64,000 nt of DNA from Trichoplax adhaerens (GCF_000150275.1 NW_002060947.1:5615086-5679085), one strand, 5' to 3'. Positions 10,821 to 25,100 are shown, numbered from the stretch's first letter. Translations and numbers: made by a program. Notes: a model not told the origin generated them from the sequence alone.

Positions 10821-13690
10821 TAATTTAAACTCTTTTTGTATGATTTAGGCAATTCTAATCTATTTCTATAAGATAAGATCATTCCGTCAGATCATTCACA
10901 TTACTAAATTTCAATTTTATCAAGAATGTAATTTTCTGAGTTGAAATAAGTGCAAAATTTTGGTGGTAACCTGAACTAAAAATACTGTTAGTTAATATTC
11001 GGTCTCTCTCATTAAACCATAGCGGAACAAACTCCCTATCTAATTTGGTCACATGATAATCAGCAGGAGAAGCTATCGAAGATTGCGTTAACGTCTATTA
11101 AACTAAGCCTGTTACTATCAGTTAACATGTACGCTTACTCTGTTATTCTATAAAGAACTAGCTCCGAAGGGAGCTAGTTGTGCAACTTAATAACAATAAT
11201 TGTGTATACTAAATTATAATTGCAATATTATAGTAGATGAACAACGGCTACTAGTGTTATTTTTAAAAGCTAGCCAAGATGAGACTCGATTTTCATTCCA
11301 TTGAGCTTTTAATGAAAATGAATTTATTCTGATGTGTAAGATTAATATTATCCAATTAATGTAAATTATAATTTCATTCTATGTTTTACCTATTCAAGCT
11401 AATTTTTTAACATATATTGCAAGTTCGAAATCTTGAAAAATTGAATGGCTATGATAACATGATATGAAGAGATTTAGATAACCCAATTTCATGCGTTAAT
11501 AATAGTGAAAGACTTCGAATCTCGTAATAAGAAAGCTACCAAAATGATCTGACTAGAAATTGCAGAAAACGATCTTAGTATAATATTAGTTAAAGTAAAT
11601 AGTGATCATTACATCAAATTTGGTAAATCAGTGAGATATGACATAATTAATAATTTTTTTCCATGGATTGATCATTATAAATAGACAAATTGATACAATA
11701 TTTTATATATCATGGTAACTGTCAAAATCTTTATTTATTTGTTAATATAATTACTATTAACTATTCAAGGAATATCTTATTCTTTTAACGCTAATACAGT
11801 TGTATCTACCTGTTCATTAAGAGCGCAGTTAATAGGTATCTTAAAATAATGTTATGTAAATAAGCTATCGTAATAATTTAATCATCTGTACGCATTAAAA
11901 ACTGTTTTTTACTAGATTGATTTACTATTATTACAACTAAATGTTGGATATTTTCTCGCACGATTGGCCTAAAATGGGGTATTTTATATCTTTTCTCATA
12001 GTAAAATAAAGATCTTTAAGCTTACTTAGTACACCTGAATATCGCTTGATTCCACCTTGTCAGTCTGTGTAGTCCTGATATTCAAAATTTAATCAATGTC
12101 GGAATATATGTGCATATTAGACATTGGCGATATTTGAGATCGAAATCAATATCTTAACGTACTATAGTACAGAAAATTAATCATTGGCTAGGAAAATAAT
12201 ATAATAACAATTTTAATATGATATTTATTGGAAAATTCAAGTTCTCGCACGTGTTTGTATGACCATACTTTATGTAAAGTTAATATTCGTTAGTGTATCT
12301 TATTTTTGATCTTAGTAAAGTATAAATCAATATTAAATTTTCCATTATTTATTTAGAATCGATTTATTCAAAGCCAAAAGCTAATACTTTTATTATAAAG
12401 TGAGTTACCGGATTTACCAACTGATGTCTACAGAATAGTAACAATTTACATGATATAGCATCACTTTCTAAATTCGCTGCTCTACTAACAACTGAAATTA
12501 TAAATGATCGTGTTCGAAATTTAAATAATCTAGAAGTAATTCTACTTGATGGAATGCCATAATTTTTCTAAGATGGAATCTCTTAGATCTTAGATTATGC
12601 GAAATATGATCAAGATTTCAGACAATGCTGTAATTATTCATTCTAGTATATATTACATATTTTCTTGCTAACAAATTGGGAATTATAGAACTTTGATTGA
12701 AACGTAATAAGAGAGACAATCTGCCGTAATTGAGCATAATATCTATTATGATAATTTTATAGTCTTAGATATTAGAATAAACCTTTCAAAATATCTGTTA
12801 CAAAATAATTATGTGTTTCCAATTAATTATAAATAAAACTTTAATGCAACGGGCATAACGGGTAAAAAACAGACAGCTGCCTTGCTTTGTATCGATAAAA
12901 GTATACATCATGTCAAACTATTACTGCTATATTTGAAATTCTCTGTAATATCCTTTAATAACTATTTGAGTTGAGCTTATAATAGATCTGACAAGTTGTC
13001 TTCATTAAATTACAGGCTCTTAATTGACTTTTACGATACACGTTAGGAACTTTTTTATAGCATATAGTCTCTGCTTGAACATCGTTTAAATTAACGATAA
13101 TAAAACTCAAAAATTCCCAAAATGGGTTCTAAGAAATATTGAATAGTTCCAGTTTTATTTATTTATTCGTTCATTTATTCTCTGAAAGAAATGAAACTCA
13201 AAACTTTCCTGAGAAATAATTTTCTTTCATATTAATTTAATAATAGATCTAAATTATAATTTTTCTATTATTTCTATTCAAATTGCCATTACAATTATTG
13301 CTTTTATCTGGCTTACGTTTAAACAATCAATCTACCTAATCTAGAATGGGTAACAGAAATATGAGACACATCAGAAAAAATCAAAATTTAAGATCGATAT
13401 TTCTCTGTTGATCTTTAAAATATTAATCTTTAATTAAAATAGAGTAGCAGAGCCAGCTTAGTGGAGAATATTTTATATCATAGTTTTAGTCTCAATTGTT
13501 AACATAATCTTTTATAGATATTACCGTAGAATAACTATAATTGATTGTTTTACGGTTCCATGTAAAAGAATTTTTGATTACAAGGACAATAAGTATTGTA
13601 AAAACTACTGACCACAGTGCTATTTTACTTTGAGATATATTATTTTATGCGCCTTAATTTTTAATGCTGAGTCATTAAAGTAAACTTTAA
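10821..13690. other. Non-coding tail of duplication unit 2
   Basis: No coding exon is visible. The receptor 3' flank (10823–11065) and 11430–13690 match unit 1. The only sharp local structure is the hairpin at 11156–11179. Confidence 0.6.
11156..11179. other. Perfect 10-bp inverted repeat with GAAG loop
   Basis: The arms AACTAGCTCC and GGAGCTAGTT are perfectly complementary and separated by GAAG. It lies about 340 bp after the receptor stop codon at 10820 in very AT-rich DNA. I found no counterpart in unit 1. It could fold in a transcript or act as a palindromic protein site; function is unknown. Confidence 0.6.
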
Positions 13691-16600
13691 TAAATACTAC
13701 GCGACAACCGTTTATTTTATAGTTTATGAATTATAAAAATTTAAGATCAACTTTTTATTTTATCTACAAATGAACTCTGCTATGATATCAGAGTTAAGAT
13801 GTATTATATCAAATTAATTTCTGTAAGAATTCATTTATTAACCCTTTTTCAATCAAGATTTGAAGAATATTCATAAACTTTATTCTAACAAAGACAATAG
13901 CAGTTAAGATTATCCATGGGTAACGATGTTTGATTAGAGTCTCATTTAATTAAAGAAATACGCTATATCACTTAGATAGATGTAGCTTCGAAATAGTTTA
14001 TATTTTGTAACTCTTTTACATAAACTGAAAGGCATTTTATTATAAAACATAACACAGTTTACGCCTAAAGCTTTATGATGCCAGCCAGAATCAAGTTTCT
14101 TTAATAATTTTAAAAATTATTGACAAAGTTCAATAGAAACTTCTATATGTTCTCATCTGATTATGATTATTATAGACGCAAATAAACTGAAATACAGATA
14201 ATCTTTGATATCATCTGGAAGAGATATAGTCCATCATCTAATCTCGATTTGAAATAACGAATTTATTTGAAATTCTATAAGTTACCTGGCTCAAATATGG
14301 TTTAGGTTGCGTTTATATTTATGAAAACGGTATATATAATTGCTACAAACCAATTTCGTGACAAAGATAACGTACAACAAATCTGTAAATTGCTATAGTC
14401 TCCGGAATTCAGTATTCCTTAACTACCTCACAAGAATTTAGACGCCTTTGCTTCTACGTTAAAACAATTATAACACTCTTCTTTTATTCAACTATCTGCC
14501 GAGCTTAAATACCCTTCGGCAGCAGCTATCATGTATGAGTCATAACAGTTCACGAAATTTAGCTGATATGGGATAGCTGAATTAATGCAGACATATTCAT
14601 AATTTTGGACTTTTACTGAACGATTCTAGATAATTAGACTACAGTATGTCCACACACGGAATTATTTATAGTATCATCTATAATTGAATATCTTCAGGAT
14701 ATTCATCGCAAGCGTTACAAGACATATCACCATCATCAATTAATATTAGTTACCTTATGAGAACTCTTACTACAATACAGCATAATTTACTGTAACAAAA
14801 TAATAACTACTGCAGTTCTTACAGTAAGTCATTATTAGTTATCTCCATATATAAATGTTAAAAACTAAATTTAGTCATTTACTCTTCAAGGTGGTTCGTA
14901 CCGTGACAATAATGCATCACAAAAGCGATGTATTCGTTATACAATTATACAGATATAATAAATGTGTCACATAATAACTATCTTAGTCAAATGGTATTTT
15001 CTAAAGTGGCTTTTATTACAAGGTTTTAGGAATAGTAGAGCAATAACTAATTACTGCAAGAACCTAGTCTAAAATCTAAAGTATTCCGAGCTCAAAGTGA
15101 AGTGAAGTCTCTTCCCCCTTTATATTTCTTAACTTTGTTAATGTATAGTTGGATAAAATCAGTGGAAACGCGCCCAGGAACTTGGATTACTCTTATCATG
15201 TTTATCTTCATATTAAAGTATTCCCATTTTGATATGGAATGTCTGCTATACATTTAACTATCTTATCATACTCAGTAAGAACTCCGAGGCGTGAGTGGAG
15301 TTGAAATAGAGCACTTCATTAGCCCTTTAATTTTATTTCTTGAGTAGTATTTCTGGATGCGGAATTGGATTTTATACATCTACAGTATATAATTTAACAC
15401 TCCAGTAGCTAACGGAGGTAAAACTAAAGAATGTTCTAGCCGTAAGTTCTGAAAAAAGGATCAGTTGCTAGCGCTGTGCTCGTTTCAACTTTGAAGTTAT
15501 TATATAATTGACCACATACTAAAAATACTCATCTAGATTAACCACAGTGCTATTGTAGTAATTAATAATCGCTATAAGACACATTTATTAGGCTACCGGT
15601 AAGATATTGCTGTAATGGTTCATAGGCAAGGAGTACTTCACCCTTTCATTTCATTTATTGACTGGTATTTTAGATTTAAAATTGGATTTTTTTATCAAAT
15701 GTATGTTGATCTGTACAAGCATTGATTCCGTCAAGACTATCATTATATTTACCAGTATAAACCACTTATACCTAGTAATTTTTTATACATCGATATAATT
15801 TAATATTCCGGTAGCTAACGGAAACTAAACTAAAGAATATTCTAGCCTAGAGTAAGACGCGATGGACATGAGTTATATGAAATGTTAATTCCATTGCAGT
15901 ATCATAGTAGTGATTATCATGCATATCTTTAACATTTGCAATTACAGGAAGTAAGAATTATTCTACTATTTATAAGACTATGATTGTCTGTCTTATTCAA
16001 TAGCCCACCTATGTATGTTAGTCTCTATGCTCCAAGTAAAATTATAATTGAACGTATTCTTATATAAAATAATAAGCTGAAGAATTTTTTGTAGCAACGA
16101 ACAGGAACTTGCATCTTACAGTACTGTACATTCATTCAGCAACGATAATATGATTGGCTAAAGCACTAATGAGTAAATATTTATTTATTTGCTTCTTCAA
16201 GTTGTATTACTTAATTTTTCGTCCTTTAGCTTCATCATAATTATTATTGTTACCGTTATTTTGTGAGTAAACATTCTTGCATAGTTACGGTAGACAAATC
16301 CTGTCAATAGTCAATGTAATGATGACTACAATCTATCAATAGAATAAAATTTCATCCAGTTTATCCTATCTTATGGCTATTATTTTGTTTTCCCATCGGT
16401 TCATTTTAACACCCAATTTTGGAGTAATATTTCCCTTATAGGTCTGTGCTAAGCCAATATGAATGTATAGAATTAAAATGGCCCTATATTTTCTAGCGGT
16501 TATAGCTCAAATCCAGTTTTGGATGGGAATACTTTAGCCAGCCAATATTCTATAGCTATTATTATTACGTAGATAAAATCGTATATTATATCCTATGTAC

Positions 16601-18060
16601 GAGAGTCAAAATTAAGCGCGACTGTAATAGCACTTATTTTAATATGGGATGATTATTTTTTAGAATAAGTGATTTAAAAAGTTGCCTAACTATGCAATTT
16701 ATAAGAGTATGCAATGGCTAATGTAATATGAAGAAGGTCTAAAATAAAGTTAGTTATTAAGCAGCTCTAAACTAAACCTAATATACCAGCGTATGAAGGA
16801 AATTTCATAGTTATCTTTTTTTACTTTGGCGAAATGCCTTGATAAACCCTATGTAAACTTCATAATAGGCTTGAATTATTTCTAATTATGCATGCAGAAA
16901 TTATACAGTAGAGATCATCAAGTATACTCTGGGGAATTCTACCGATACGATGTCATAGCACTAATGATAATGTTAATAAAGTCTTTTTGCGATGTCCATA
17001 TCCTTTGCCGGGCAAGGTAAAAATGGACGACTGCATAGTGACAGAGTCTGTTTTAAATTAATTGTACGATAGGATCTTGACGAACTTTTCCAAATTTTAC
17101 TTGCCTAGTAATCAACAACCTATGGCATATTTGAATATCATGAATGGCTTATTGTCCTAATAAACAAAAGTCGAGTATTTACTCTATTTATTTATTAGCC
17201 TAAGTATAGCCATTGATCATCATTGGTTAGAATTGAATGAATCTTGAATGCATTGGCAAGGATATTATTCTAGGCAATGAGTCATTCAATCTTTTCAACT
17301 TGTTCAACGTAAGTAGAATTACCACTCAACGATAGGCTACGACAGTGGGGTATGTTTAGGATTTCGTCAGCAAGGAAATGGAGAATTGGAACTATTTTAA
17401 AATCGGTGACTTTTCCAATGCTTTGAACGAATAGCTAATGAATAGAAAGCAACTTTTACCAGTAGTAGCGTCATGATTTCAATAACGGAAAAGAAAGGAT
17501 AGCTTGCGGAAGTAAACATGATCATCAAAATACGGTAGAATTGGAGTTCACATTAGTGTGGTAAATAAGCGTATTTTCCAAAGGAACATCAAGCAGTGCT
17601 CGTCGACTAAAGATGCATCAATATTGCAATTTAAAATGGACAAATATAGCGATGGTGATTGAATCTATCCTAATCAATTTTTTTAATCCTGGCAATGTTT
17701 CCACATACGCCAATAGGGGTGGATACGTTGAACAGTTATAATCATTATCAAAGCGATGCCGAGATAGCGGCTTTACTATTTCGAGCTCTGATATGCAATG
17801 TATCCTTCATAGTATGAATAGATGAATTCATCATTTTGTAGATGTAGAAGGACCGAACTATGCGCTTGGGATTTACATCATTAACATCATTATTCAGGTC
17901 AGGGAAAAAGTCTGTGAAGGCCATCAATTGCTAATTAGGATAGAAAGCCGAATTATCTCTTGAGATTGGGTAATTGACCTCATTATCCACCTCCGGAAGG
18001 AAGTACGAAAAAATAAAAGATTTCATTTGCAAATTAATATTTTTTATAAGTGTGATAGAA
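13691..18060. other. Gene-free stretch
   Basis: I see no supported exon on either strand. The stretch holds AT-rich unique-looking DNA and one diverged repeat pair (15263–15850). Short ORFs here are of the length expected by chance. Confidence 0.5.
15263..15850. repeat. Two diverged copies of a ~200-bp sequence
   Basis: About 15263–15440 and about 15620–15850 share an ordered set of blocks: a cttcatt/cttcaccc stretch before 'ttaattttatttcttga'-like sequence, then GGAATTGGATTTT or AAATTGGATTTT, then TATACATC..ATATAATTTAA, then GTAGCTAACGGA and ACTAAAGAAT.TTCTAGCC. The second copy has extra sequence in its middle. No coding capacity is visible. Confidence 0.5.
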
Positions 18061-18061
18061 G

Positions 18062-18240
18062 TCAATTATTCGCTTGAGTACAGATTGCATCACTAGCACG
18101 TTTAGATCAAGGAGGGATAACCGTGAACGAAGACTATGATCGTGCAATAGCTAAACTATTCGCTTAAGTTTTCATCATTAGCACATTCAGATCAAGGAGG
18201 GACTACCGTGAATAAAGGCCATGATCTGTAAATTATTCTA
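18062..18240. repeat. Two-copy ~90-bp tandem repeat
   Basis: The copies begin near 18066 (ATTCGCTTGAG) and 18156 (ATTCGCTTAAG), and each contains AGATCAAGGAGGGA followed by ACCGTGAA. The CAAGGAGGGA core is unusually G-rich for this window. Function unknown. Confidence 0.55.
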
Positions 18241-19129
18241 TTGTTGTTGCAATCATCTCAACTTGGCACGTTTCTCAGCTAATTCTATTCGTACGTTAAG
18301 TCAAGTTGACTGAGCTATTTTATAAAGTAAAGTAACTAAGAACGCTTGTAAATATTGCAACCCTCGAAAAAGTTATTTCATAAATTAACGATCCACTTCT
18401 AAGTCAATTTGTAAAATTAGCAATGATTTGATGACTTTATAAAGTACAGTAGTTCATTACGTTCCGATTCTTGGTTCGGTAAACTTGACCTGGCATATGA
18501 TACGTATGTTCTTAATATCCATGGTAATACCTAATTGGAAATTCTGCTATAGCACTGCTAGAGTTATGACATATCCTTTAGGGTTGCAGTCCTGTACTTT
18601 CTGACTTTAATTCAGGCAGATCGAAATTGTTTTCTGCTCGAACACATTTATTAAAAATTTCACGTACTGTGCAGCAGTAGAATGTAAAAAGCCTATTTCA
18701 TAATTTTCCATCGAATCCAGTTTTCTGCTAGTTGCATGGTAAGCTCCGACGCTTAACCCAGTGCATCTTCCCTCCAACGTCTAGTCGACGATACTACGTC
18801 GTTTCCAGGCTAGAATCTTGCATCATTTTTTAAATGCGTAGTGCTGATTAATTGTAATTAAAGCTCTTATTTCTACAATATTATCCAGTGTAATTCTTCG
18901 CAGATGCGATGAACTTGTTGGCGTGAAGACTCGACATGCCGTAAATTCGCGCTATCACTAAGCTGAGCATTTACAAAACTATTCTCTACCTTACTTCATC
19001 CAATCGCAAGAGAAAATAATCTTGCATCTACAACTTTCCTTGGCCATTTCATTTGCTCTATTCCTGTTGCTCATTTCTCCCTCACCCATGTAGAACTACA
19101 ACTATAGTCCTACCTTGCCACCCCATTAT
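18241..19129. other. No gene recognised
   Basis: No exon or RNA gene could be supported. Base composition becomes less AT-rich from about 18.7 kb, where the repeat-dense block of 19–25 kb begins. Confidence 0.45.
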
Positions 19130-19620
19130 ACCATTCAATTCATCGATCGAATTAGTGAATAGCTCCTTCTAATAGACTGCATGACGAGTCAAGAAATGGC
19201 CTTTCATTTCATGACTTGTCCTTGTCATTCTACCATTCGATTCATCGATCGAGTTGGTGACCAGCATCCTCTATTAGACTGTACCTCATCCAAGTCCTTG
19301 ACTGCAAATATAGGAAGAAATGGCCTCTCATTTCCTAATTCGCCATCTCATTATACAGTACCATTCAATTCATCGATCGAGATGAATAGTTTCCTCGAAT
19401 CAAATCCAATAAAGAGACCAACGATAGTTCCATTTGGCATCATAGAGTTATGGATAGTACCTAAAACAAATCCAGTCAGAAACGACCTTTGATTCATGAC
19501 TTGCCTTCCCATTATACACGTACCATTCCATTCATCGATCAAGGTGGTGAATAACTTTGTAAAAAAACTGTAGATCATTTGAATTCCTTCCATGTCGATC
19601 TAGCTAGAAATGGCCTATCA
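19130..19620. repeat. Irregular tandem repeat, four copies of a 100–160-bp unit
   Basis: The anchor ACCATTC(C/A/G)ATTCATCGATC recurs near 19130, 19232, 19360 and 19522. Between anchors most copies contain a 'aatggcct.tcatttc' block followed by 'tgactTg' or similar. Open frames on both strands here are by-products of the repeat. Confidence 0.6.
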
Positions 19621-20569
19621 TTTCAAGTTTTATATTTTCATGCCAATTGGTAATGCACACCTCGCCATTGCCAAGCTGGCTGCAACAAAATGAGACATCA
19701 AATCATCCTTTGAGCTGCATGATAATGCTGGTTGAAGATGACTTTTTCTAGTAGGATGCTCATTTTTCTCCATTTCTCAGCAAGGAAGGAAGCACTTCTA
19801 TCTGTTTCTACTCGTCAATCCATGCAGAAATGGCCTTTCTAGGCAAATTTTCTCCTCTCCAAGCGATGCAGGATCGCAATAATCCATTTAGCCAGCCTCG
19901 GCTGGACCACACCGCAGTACAATAATGTATTGTGGAAATAGTGTGCGTTGATTGGCTAGAGTCCGCTTTGTCTTGGTTTGTTGATTGGTTGTGTATTGAA
20001 TTGCTGACATGGTTCTATCCAATCGTCGTTATGATCTACGATCACGTGGCAAAAAGCCATTGTACCCCAACAGGGTTTGACTCGGCCAATCTTATTCAGT
20101 AGGAAGCCAAGACGGCCGGAATCAATCATGGCTGCAGGTTTGGGCTTGTGGCCATCGGATAGCTTCAAAATACGATTGAAAAATGGATTCTTGTTAATTA
20201 TTGCATTACTTTATTCTACCTCAAGTCTTACTTTTGCCTTTAAATCGTCTTTAACCCAAGGTAAGATGGTATTTGAACGATAGACAAGGGTTGTTGATGC
20301 GCTTGTTTGCACTTGTTTGATGCCGACCATTTTGCTCCAGTTGTCGACACATGGTGTTTACTTGATCGCCAAGGCTAAGGCTTAACGCCATCTTTCCACT
20401 TGCAATGGCATTAAAATTGCATTGAAATCCTATTGGATTGCCTACAGCTTGTCGCTAAGGAATCCAATGGGGCATGAGCTGTATTGCTACAGCTTTGGGA
20501 CGAGTTTTATCCCCATTGGCTTGGACTGCATGCTTGCCCAGACGGTGTATCTAGTTTTCCTTAGGTGGG
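19621..20569. other. Gene-free, moderately GC-richer stretch
   Basis: Several short frames are open on both strands but none shows splice logic or family similarity. Relics of the AATGGCCTTTC motif persist at about 19826. No RNA gene recognised. Confidence 0.4.
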
Positions 20570-22180
20570 CAACAAAACCCCAAAATGCCTAGGCAAACAA
20601 TCTTCTCTCTCATGAATGTAAAGCCATGGATAGAGGAGAACTATTTCTTCTACTTGTATAGACAAGGAATAGACCTAGCTGAGGAGTTCACTTCCATAGG
20701 GAACCATTCCACTTTTGCTTTACATTGCGTTTACTTATTTTAGCTCGGATTGCATGATCGCTCTTTTATGCATGCAGTCGGTAAAGCTGCCTTTTTCTCC
20801 AGTCGGCTCTTTCAAATAAAATCACACTAGACGAATGATCTTTCCTCCTATCCACCAGAATAATCCTTCCGGTCCATTTCCTACCCTTACAGCAAAGCCA
20901 TCTAATAAGAGAGGGAAGAGAAATTGAGTTGTTGCACTGGGTTGAATTGAAGCCATGGAAACTGGGAGCGCTGGTGCTTTATTATTGCGTTGTGGGGCTA
21001 CGCAGTATGGAATCTTTTCCTTTTTTTCTCCCAAGTCGTCTAACCAAATAAAATGATGCTTAGGCAAAGCATCATCTTCCTAGCCACTACTTTAAATTGA
21101 TTGGAAATGGCTATTTTACGTCCATTTCCTACTCTTGTGGCTAAGAGAGTGTCAATTAAAATCTTGAATAGTTGTGTTTTGACTGTGGATTGAGTTTTAT
21201 CCATCTTCTAGACATAGACTGGATGCACTTCTTCAGCCATGATTCCACTGAGCCAGTTCTTCCCTTTTGACCTTTTAACCGGCTAACAAAATAAAATGAT
21301 GGCTGGACAAACAATCCTCATGATTACTGATGATGATGATTGATTGTAGCCAATTTCCTGCACTTGTAGCTAAGTAGGTTTAATTCAATATAGAGTAGTT
21401 TATTTCCTGCCCTTTTATTGAGCAATGTGGAAGGTTCTATTGGCATCGATCATTTCATAAATAATCGACTGCTTTGCCTGTAGAACAAGAAACACCAGCC
21501 AAAAAATACGATCGCTGGTCAAGCATCCTTTCGATCATATTAGGGTAGTAAGGAAGTTCAATATGGAACATTGGAGTTTATTTTCTTCCAGTTGCAGTAA
21601 AATCGATCGTGTCCAACATCAACTCAATTGATCCTTTGCCCTGTATAGATTCCTCACTGCCCTAACATGGACTCTTGTCCATCGTAATATTTAATCTGTT
21701 CGTTGCTATTTTTCCCCTCTCCCCTGGACAAGAAAATAGACATTGGCGAAACGATCTTATTTGCCTAATAACTGTAGCATAATGATTGCTTTGAACGGAC
21801 AGCGAACTACGTTCTACAATCTAAGGGTAGTTGTATGGGATACCTTGCCTCTTACATCCATTTTATCAATCAGACAAAGAGTAGTCGCAATTCTTTCTCC
21901 ATTTTTTGAAATCCTATCCTATCCTATCACTGCGATTTTGAACCTTATTTACTCGATTACTTGTTGTTATCGATATCGTGACATGGATTCAAGGCAAAAT
22001 ATTTCTATCATCATTTACAAGTCAGTAGATTGATGAATTGGATGTCTGGCATTCACAAATCGCAAGTCTTTTTTCCATTCCCTTGGACTGTTGTTAGTAC
22101 TGTATTGATGATGTCGCTCAAATAGTCCATTACTTCTCCTTGAAACAACAAGCAGAAAAATCGATCGCTCCACCTTGACA
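20570..22180. repeat. Diverged tandem array, ~230-bp period
   Basis: A recurrent core of the form AAAAT.ATxGCTxGxCAAxCATC plus a following 'ccatttcctac.cttg.agc.aa' block recurs near 20578, 20817, 21048, 21291, 21504, 21732 and 22151. Spacings are about 213–243 bp. Copies are well diverged, so borders are approximate. Short frames inside it (for example 20822–21067) are repeat-derived. Confidence 0.5.
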
Positions 22181-25100
22181 GACTACTTCCCAATGGTGGT
22201 AAAATAGACAGCCATGATTGACATGATACTGAAGATATCAATGAGGATAAATTCTTTCCTACCTTACGCCATCTTGCCAACACTGGCAAGATCTTATGAA
22301 GTAGTGGAAGAGAATTTTTTATCCCATGTACTGTATAGCCAGGTCTGAGCAGTAACCGGCTGCCTTGTGATGTCTTGCCATGTTTGGATATTATCACTAA
22401 CGTGATTATCCCTGTGAATCAAAATACTCAGTAGATTCTGCTAATGAATCTGTCGATAAAATAGATTCTTATTATTGTTGATTATCCCTCTTTACAAATA
22501 TTGAAATGCATGCTCAAGGAATAAGCTCATGATCGTCATCATCGATTGATTGTTAACAGTCCAAGTCTGGTTTTAACCCTTGATATCAAGTAAAACAACT
22601 TTCTCGTCTTGTCTTCAAATTGTTTCTTCCTGGATACGACGAATAGATAATTTGTTTGGATGATCAATGAATATGTTGGATTAGCTTGTCTATAGACTTA
22701 TTAAGAAGTTGATTACAAGAATCTGCCTAATGATTGATTTTCCTTTTTTGAACAAATTTAGGACTTGAATGTCATGGTCGTGATCAAACCTGTTCTCGTC
22801 CCCTTTCGCCGAATATTCTACCTGTATCGAAGGTAAATCAATTTATCCAAAATTGGAATCAAGCTAGACAACCTATTTTCAAGTTATGTTAACGTCCATT
22901 AGTAATATCCAATGGTCATCACTTTACGCCATGACAGGCTGATTCATTAGCAGCCAATCCGTCATGGATTTCTCTTGCACAATCAAATGATATGTTATTA
23001 AGGACATGCAAGACTGTACAGTAAATCAATCCATCCTTCAATTCTACGGCAAATGATCACTTGAGGACTTGGTAGACAGACAGTTTATTCTTTTCAACTA
23101 TAACAACTAGTCATGGACTCCATACTAGGGCAAAAAATGCTTACCTTTGCAATTACTCTTGAGACCATTTTACTCCAAGATGCATGAATACACAATCATC
23201 GTCCTTTCCTTTATTCTGATCTTAATGAGCCATCCTTCTAGAAATGAATTCCTTCAAGATTGACCGATGCCTAATAATATTGTCTAGTACAACATGATGG
23301 CGATTGATTACTGTACATACAGTGTAGAATTGTGGATTAATTAAGAAGATAAATAACACTTCCGCTCGCACTCCAGCAGAGGATGGATTACTCATGCCAA
23401 CATCCACATACAGTATTAATAATGATAATGATTAATAATATCATTATCGTAGGACATTGCTTTCGTCTGGATTAAATTAAAGGAGAGTAAATACATCAAT
23501 TGAAATGATATCAATTTACTCCATCATTGGATATAATTTTACATAGCATTATCCATCTATCATCATCTTATGTAGGGTAATAAAAAAGTGACATGGATGG
23601 AAATAATTACACAAATTGGAGAGTAGGGGTAAGAAGATGGAGCATATTAACGAGGCCATCGCTGTCTTTTAATAGTATAACATTTTAACCACCAGATTCT
23701 ACGGGTGTCTATTCTCCTATTTTTACTTTCCATAACGACGTGATGTTAAAAGGAGTAATAGATCATGAAATGAATTGCTCATTTTATGGGCAGTTCATCA
23801 AAACATTTGGACAGTATATCCCTGATGATTCATCGCCTCCAAAGAGGATTATTGCACCTATTGCTTGGAAGGGATGTTAACACATTGTTAATCTTGTTAG
23901 CACATCCAACTGCTGTAGCGCCTTGTGTTCAAAGTGATGACATGATCAATCCATTCTCGAGGGCTGAATTAAGGATTACCGCATCAATTAATTATTGTCA
24001 TCCTACTTAGACTACTCTACGTAAGATCTTCGATGATAAGTAGATCTACCTTCTACAATCACTTTGTAGGAATCGAACTTACAAGTGATTTATGAATGAT
24101 TGAATCTTGATGGATTTCTTCGTCCAATCGATAGCTATAATTCTACTCTACTTGCTGATGATGAGCAAAGTACGAAACGATATTTTAACTCATAATTATA
24201 ATTAATTGTACAATCTCTATCCAGGGGTAATCGTGGTGGATTTGAATCCACTCAACCGGTTCATTAGAATATGGGATCTTAGTAACTTTACCTTAGTTCA
24301 TGATTAGTTGCGCATTGTAAGGTGTCTGGGACTTTAGATTAAAAGTAATAATGATGAATTACTATGATTGCGCCTTGATGGATTTATTCGTCGCATCAGC
24401 AGCTATGATTCTACTCTACTTGTTGAAGATGACGAAAACACAGAACAATATTTATATTGATAATAATTTCTACAACCTCCAAGTAGACGTCAAGGTTATA
24501 ATTCTAGTCGGTCTGAACTGTTGAAAGACTACAACATGGGATCTTAATTAGTGATTATGCTTATGGAATAATTGCTACGTTCGATGAAGGCTAAAATATT
24601 ATGATTCTGATCGGTCTAAACTGTTGAAAGACTACAACATGGGATCTTAGTTGATGATTATGCCCATGGTATAATTGCTACGTTAGATGAAGGCTAAAAT
24701 ATTATGATTCCAATCGGTCTGAACTGTTGAAAGACTTCAATATGGGATCTTAATTAGTGATTATGCTTATGGTATAATTGCTACGTTCGATGAAGGCTAA
24801 AAAATTATGATTCTGATCGGTCTGAACTGTTGAAAGACTACAACATGGGTTCTTAGTTGATGATTATGCCCACGATATAATTGCTATCTTAGATGAAGGT
24901 TAAAAGTAACGATGATCAATGACATGAATTTTGCATTCGATGAAAAGATGACAAATGCCTTGATGGATTCAGTCGTATTAGTAGTAGTAGTTATGATTCT
25001 ACTCTGCTTCACTGGTTGAATAGGATTAGAACATAAGATGATATTTTAGTTCATGATTAGATTTACAATCACCCTGTATGGATTACAACTTTAATCTGCT

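Larger units (their letters stand above)
8611..13690. repeat. Segmental duplication unit 2 (carries the GPCR at 9864)
   Basis: This is the counterpart of unit 1 with the same block order and no LTR insertion. The left flank (8640–9320) matches 1320–1980, the receptor 5' flank (9320–9860) matches 2480–3010, and the tail (11430–13690) matches 6100–8600. Non-coding divergence is higher than between the receptor reading frames, which suggests selection on the receptors. Confidence 0.7.

Noticed and set aside
19181-19593. Overlapping open frames on both strands
   Set aside because: They coincide with the tandem repeat at 19130–19620, whose lack of stops is shared by all copies; no splice sites or family similarity.
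19956-24010. A dozen frames of 60–114 codons on both strands
   Set aside because: The region is less AT-rich so longer chance frames are expected. None shows domain similarity or connects to another exon in phase.
24041-24110. T-loop-like sequence (reverse complement AGTTCGATTCC) suggesting a tRNA
   Set aside because: The five-base stem and loop lengths do not fit, and I could not draw acceptor, D or anticodon arms. Similar words recur in the local repeats.
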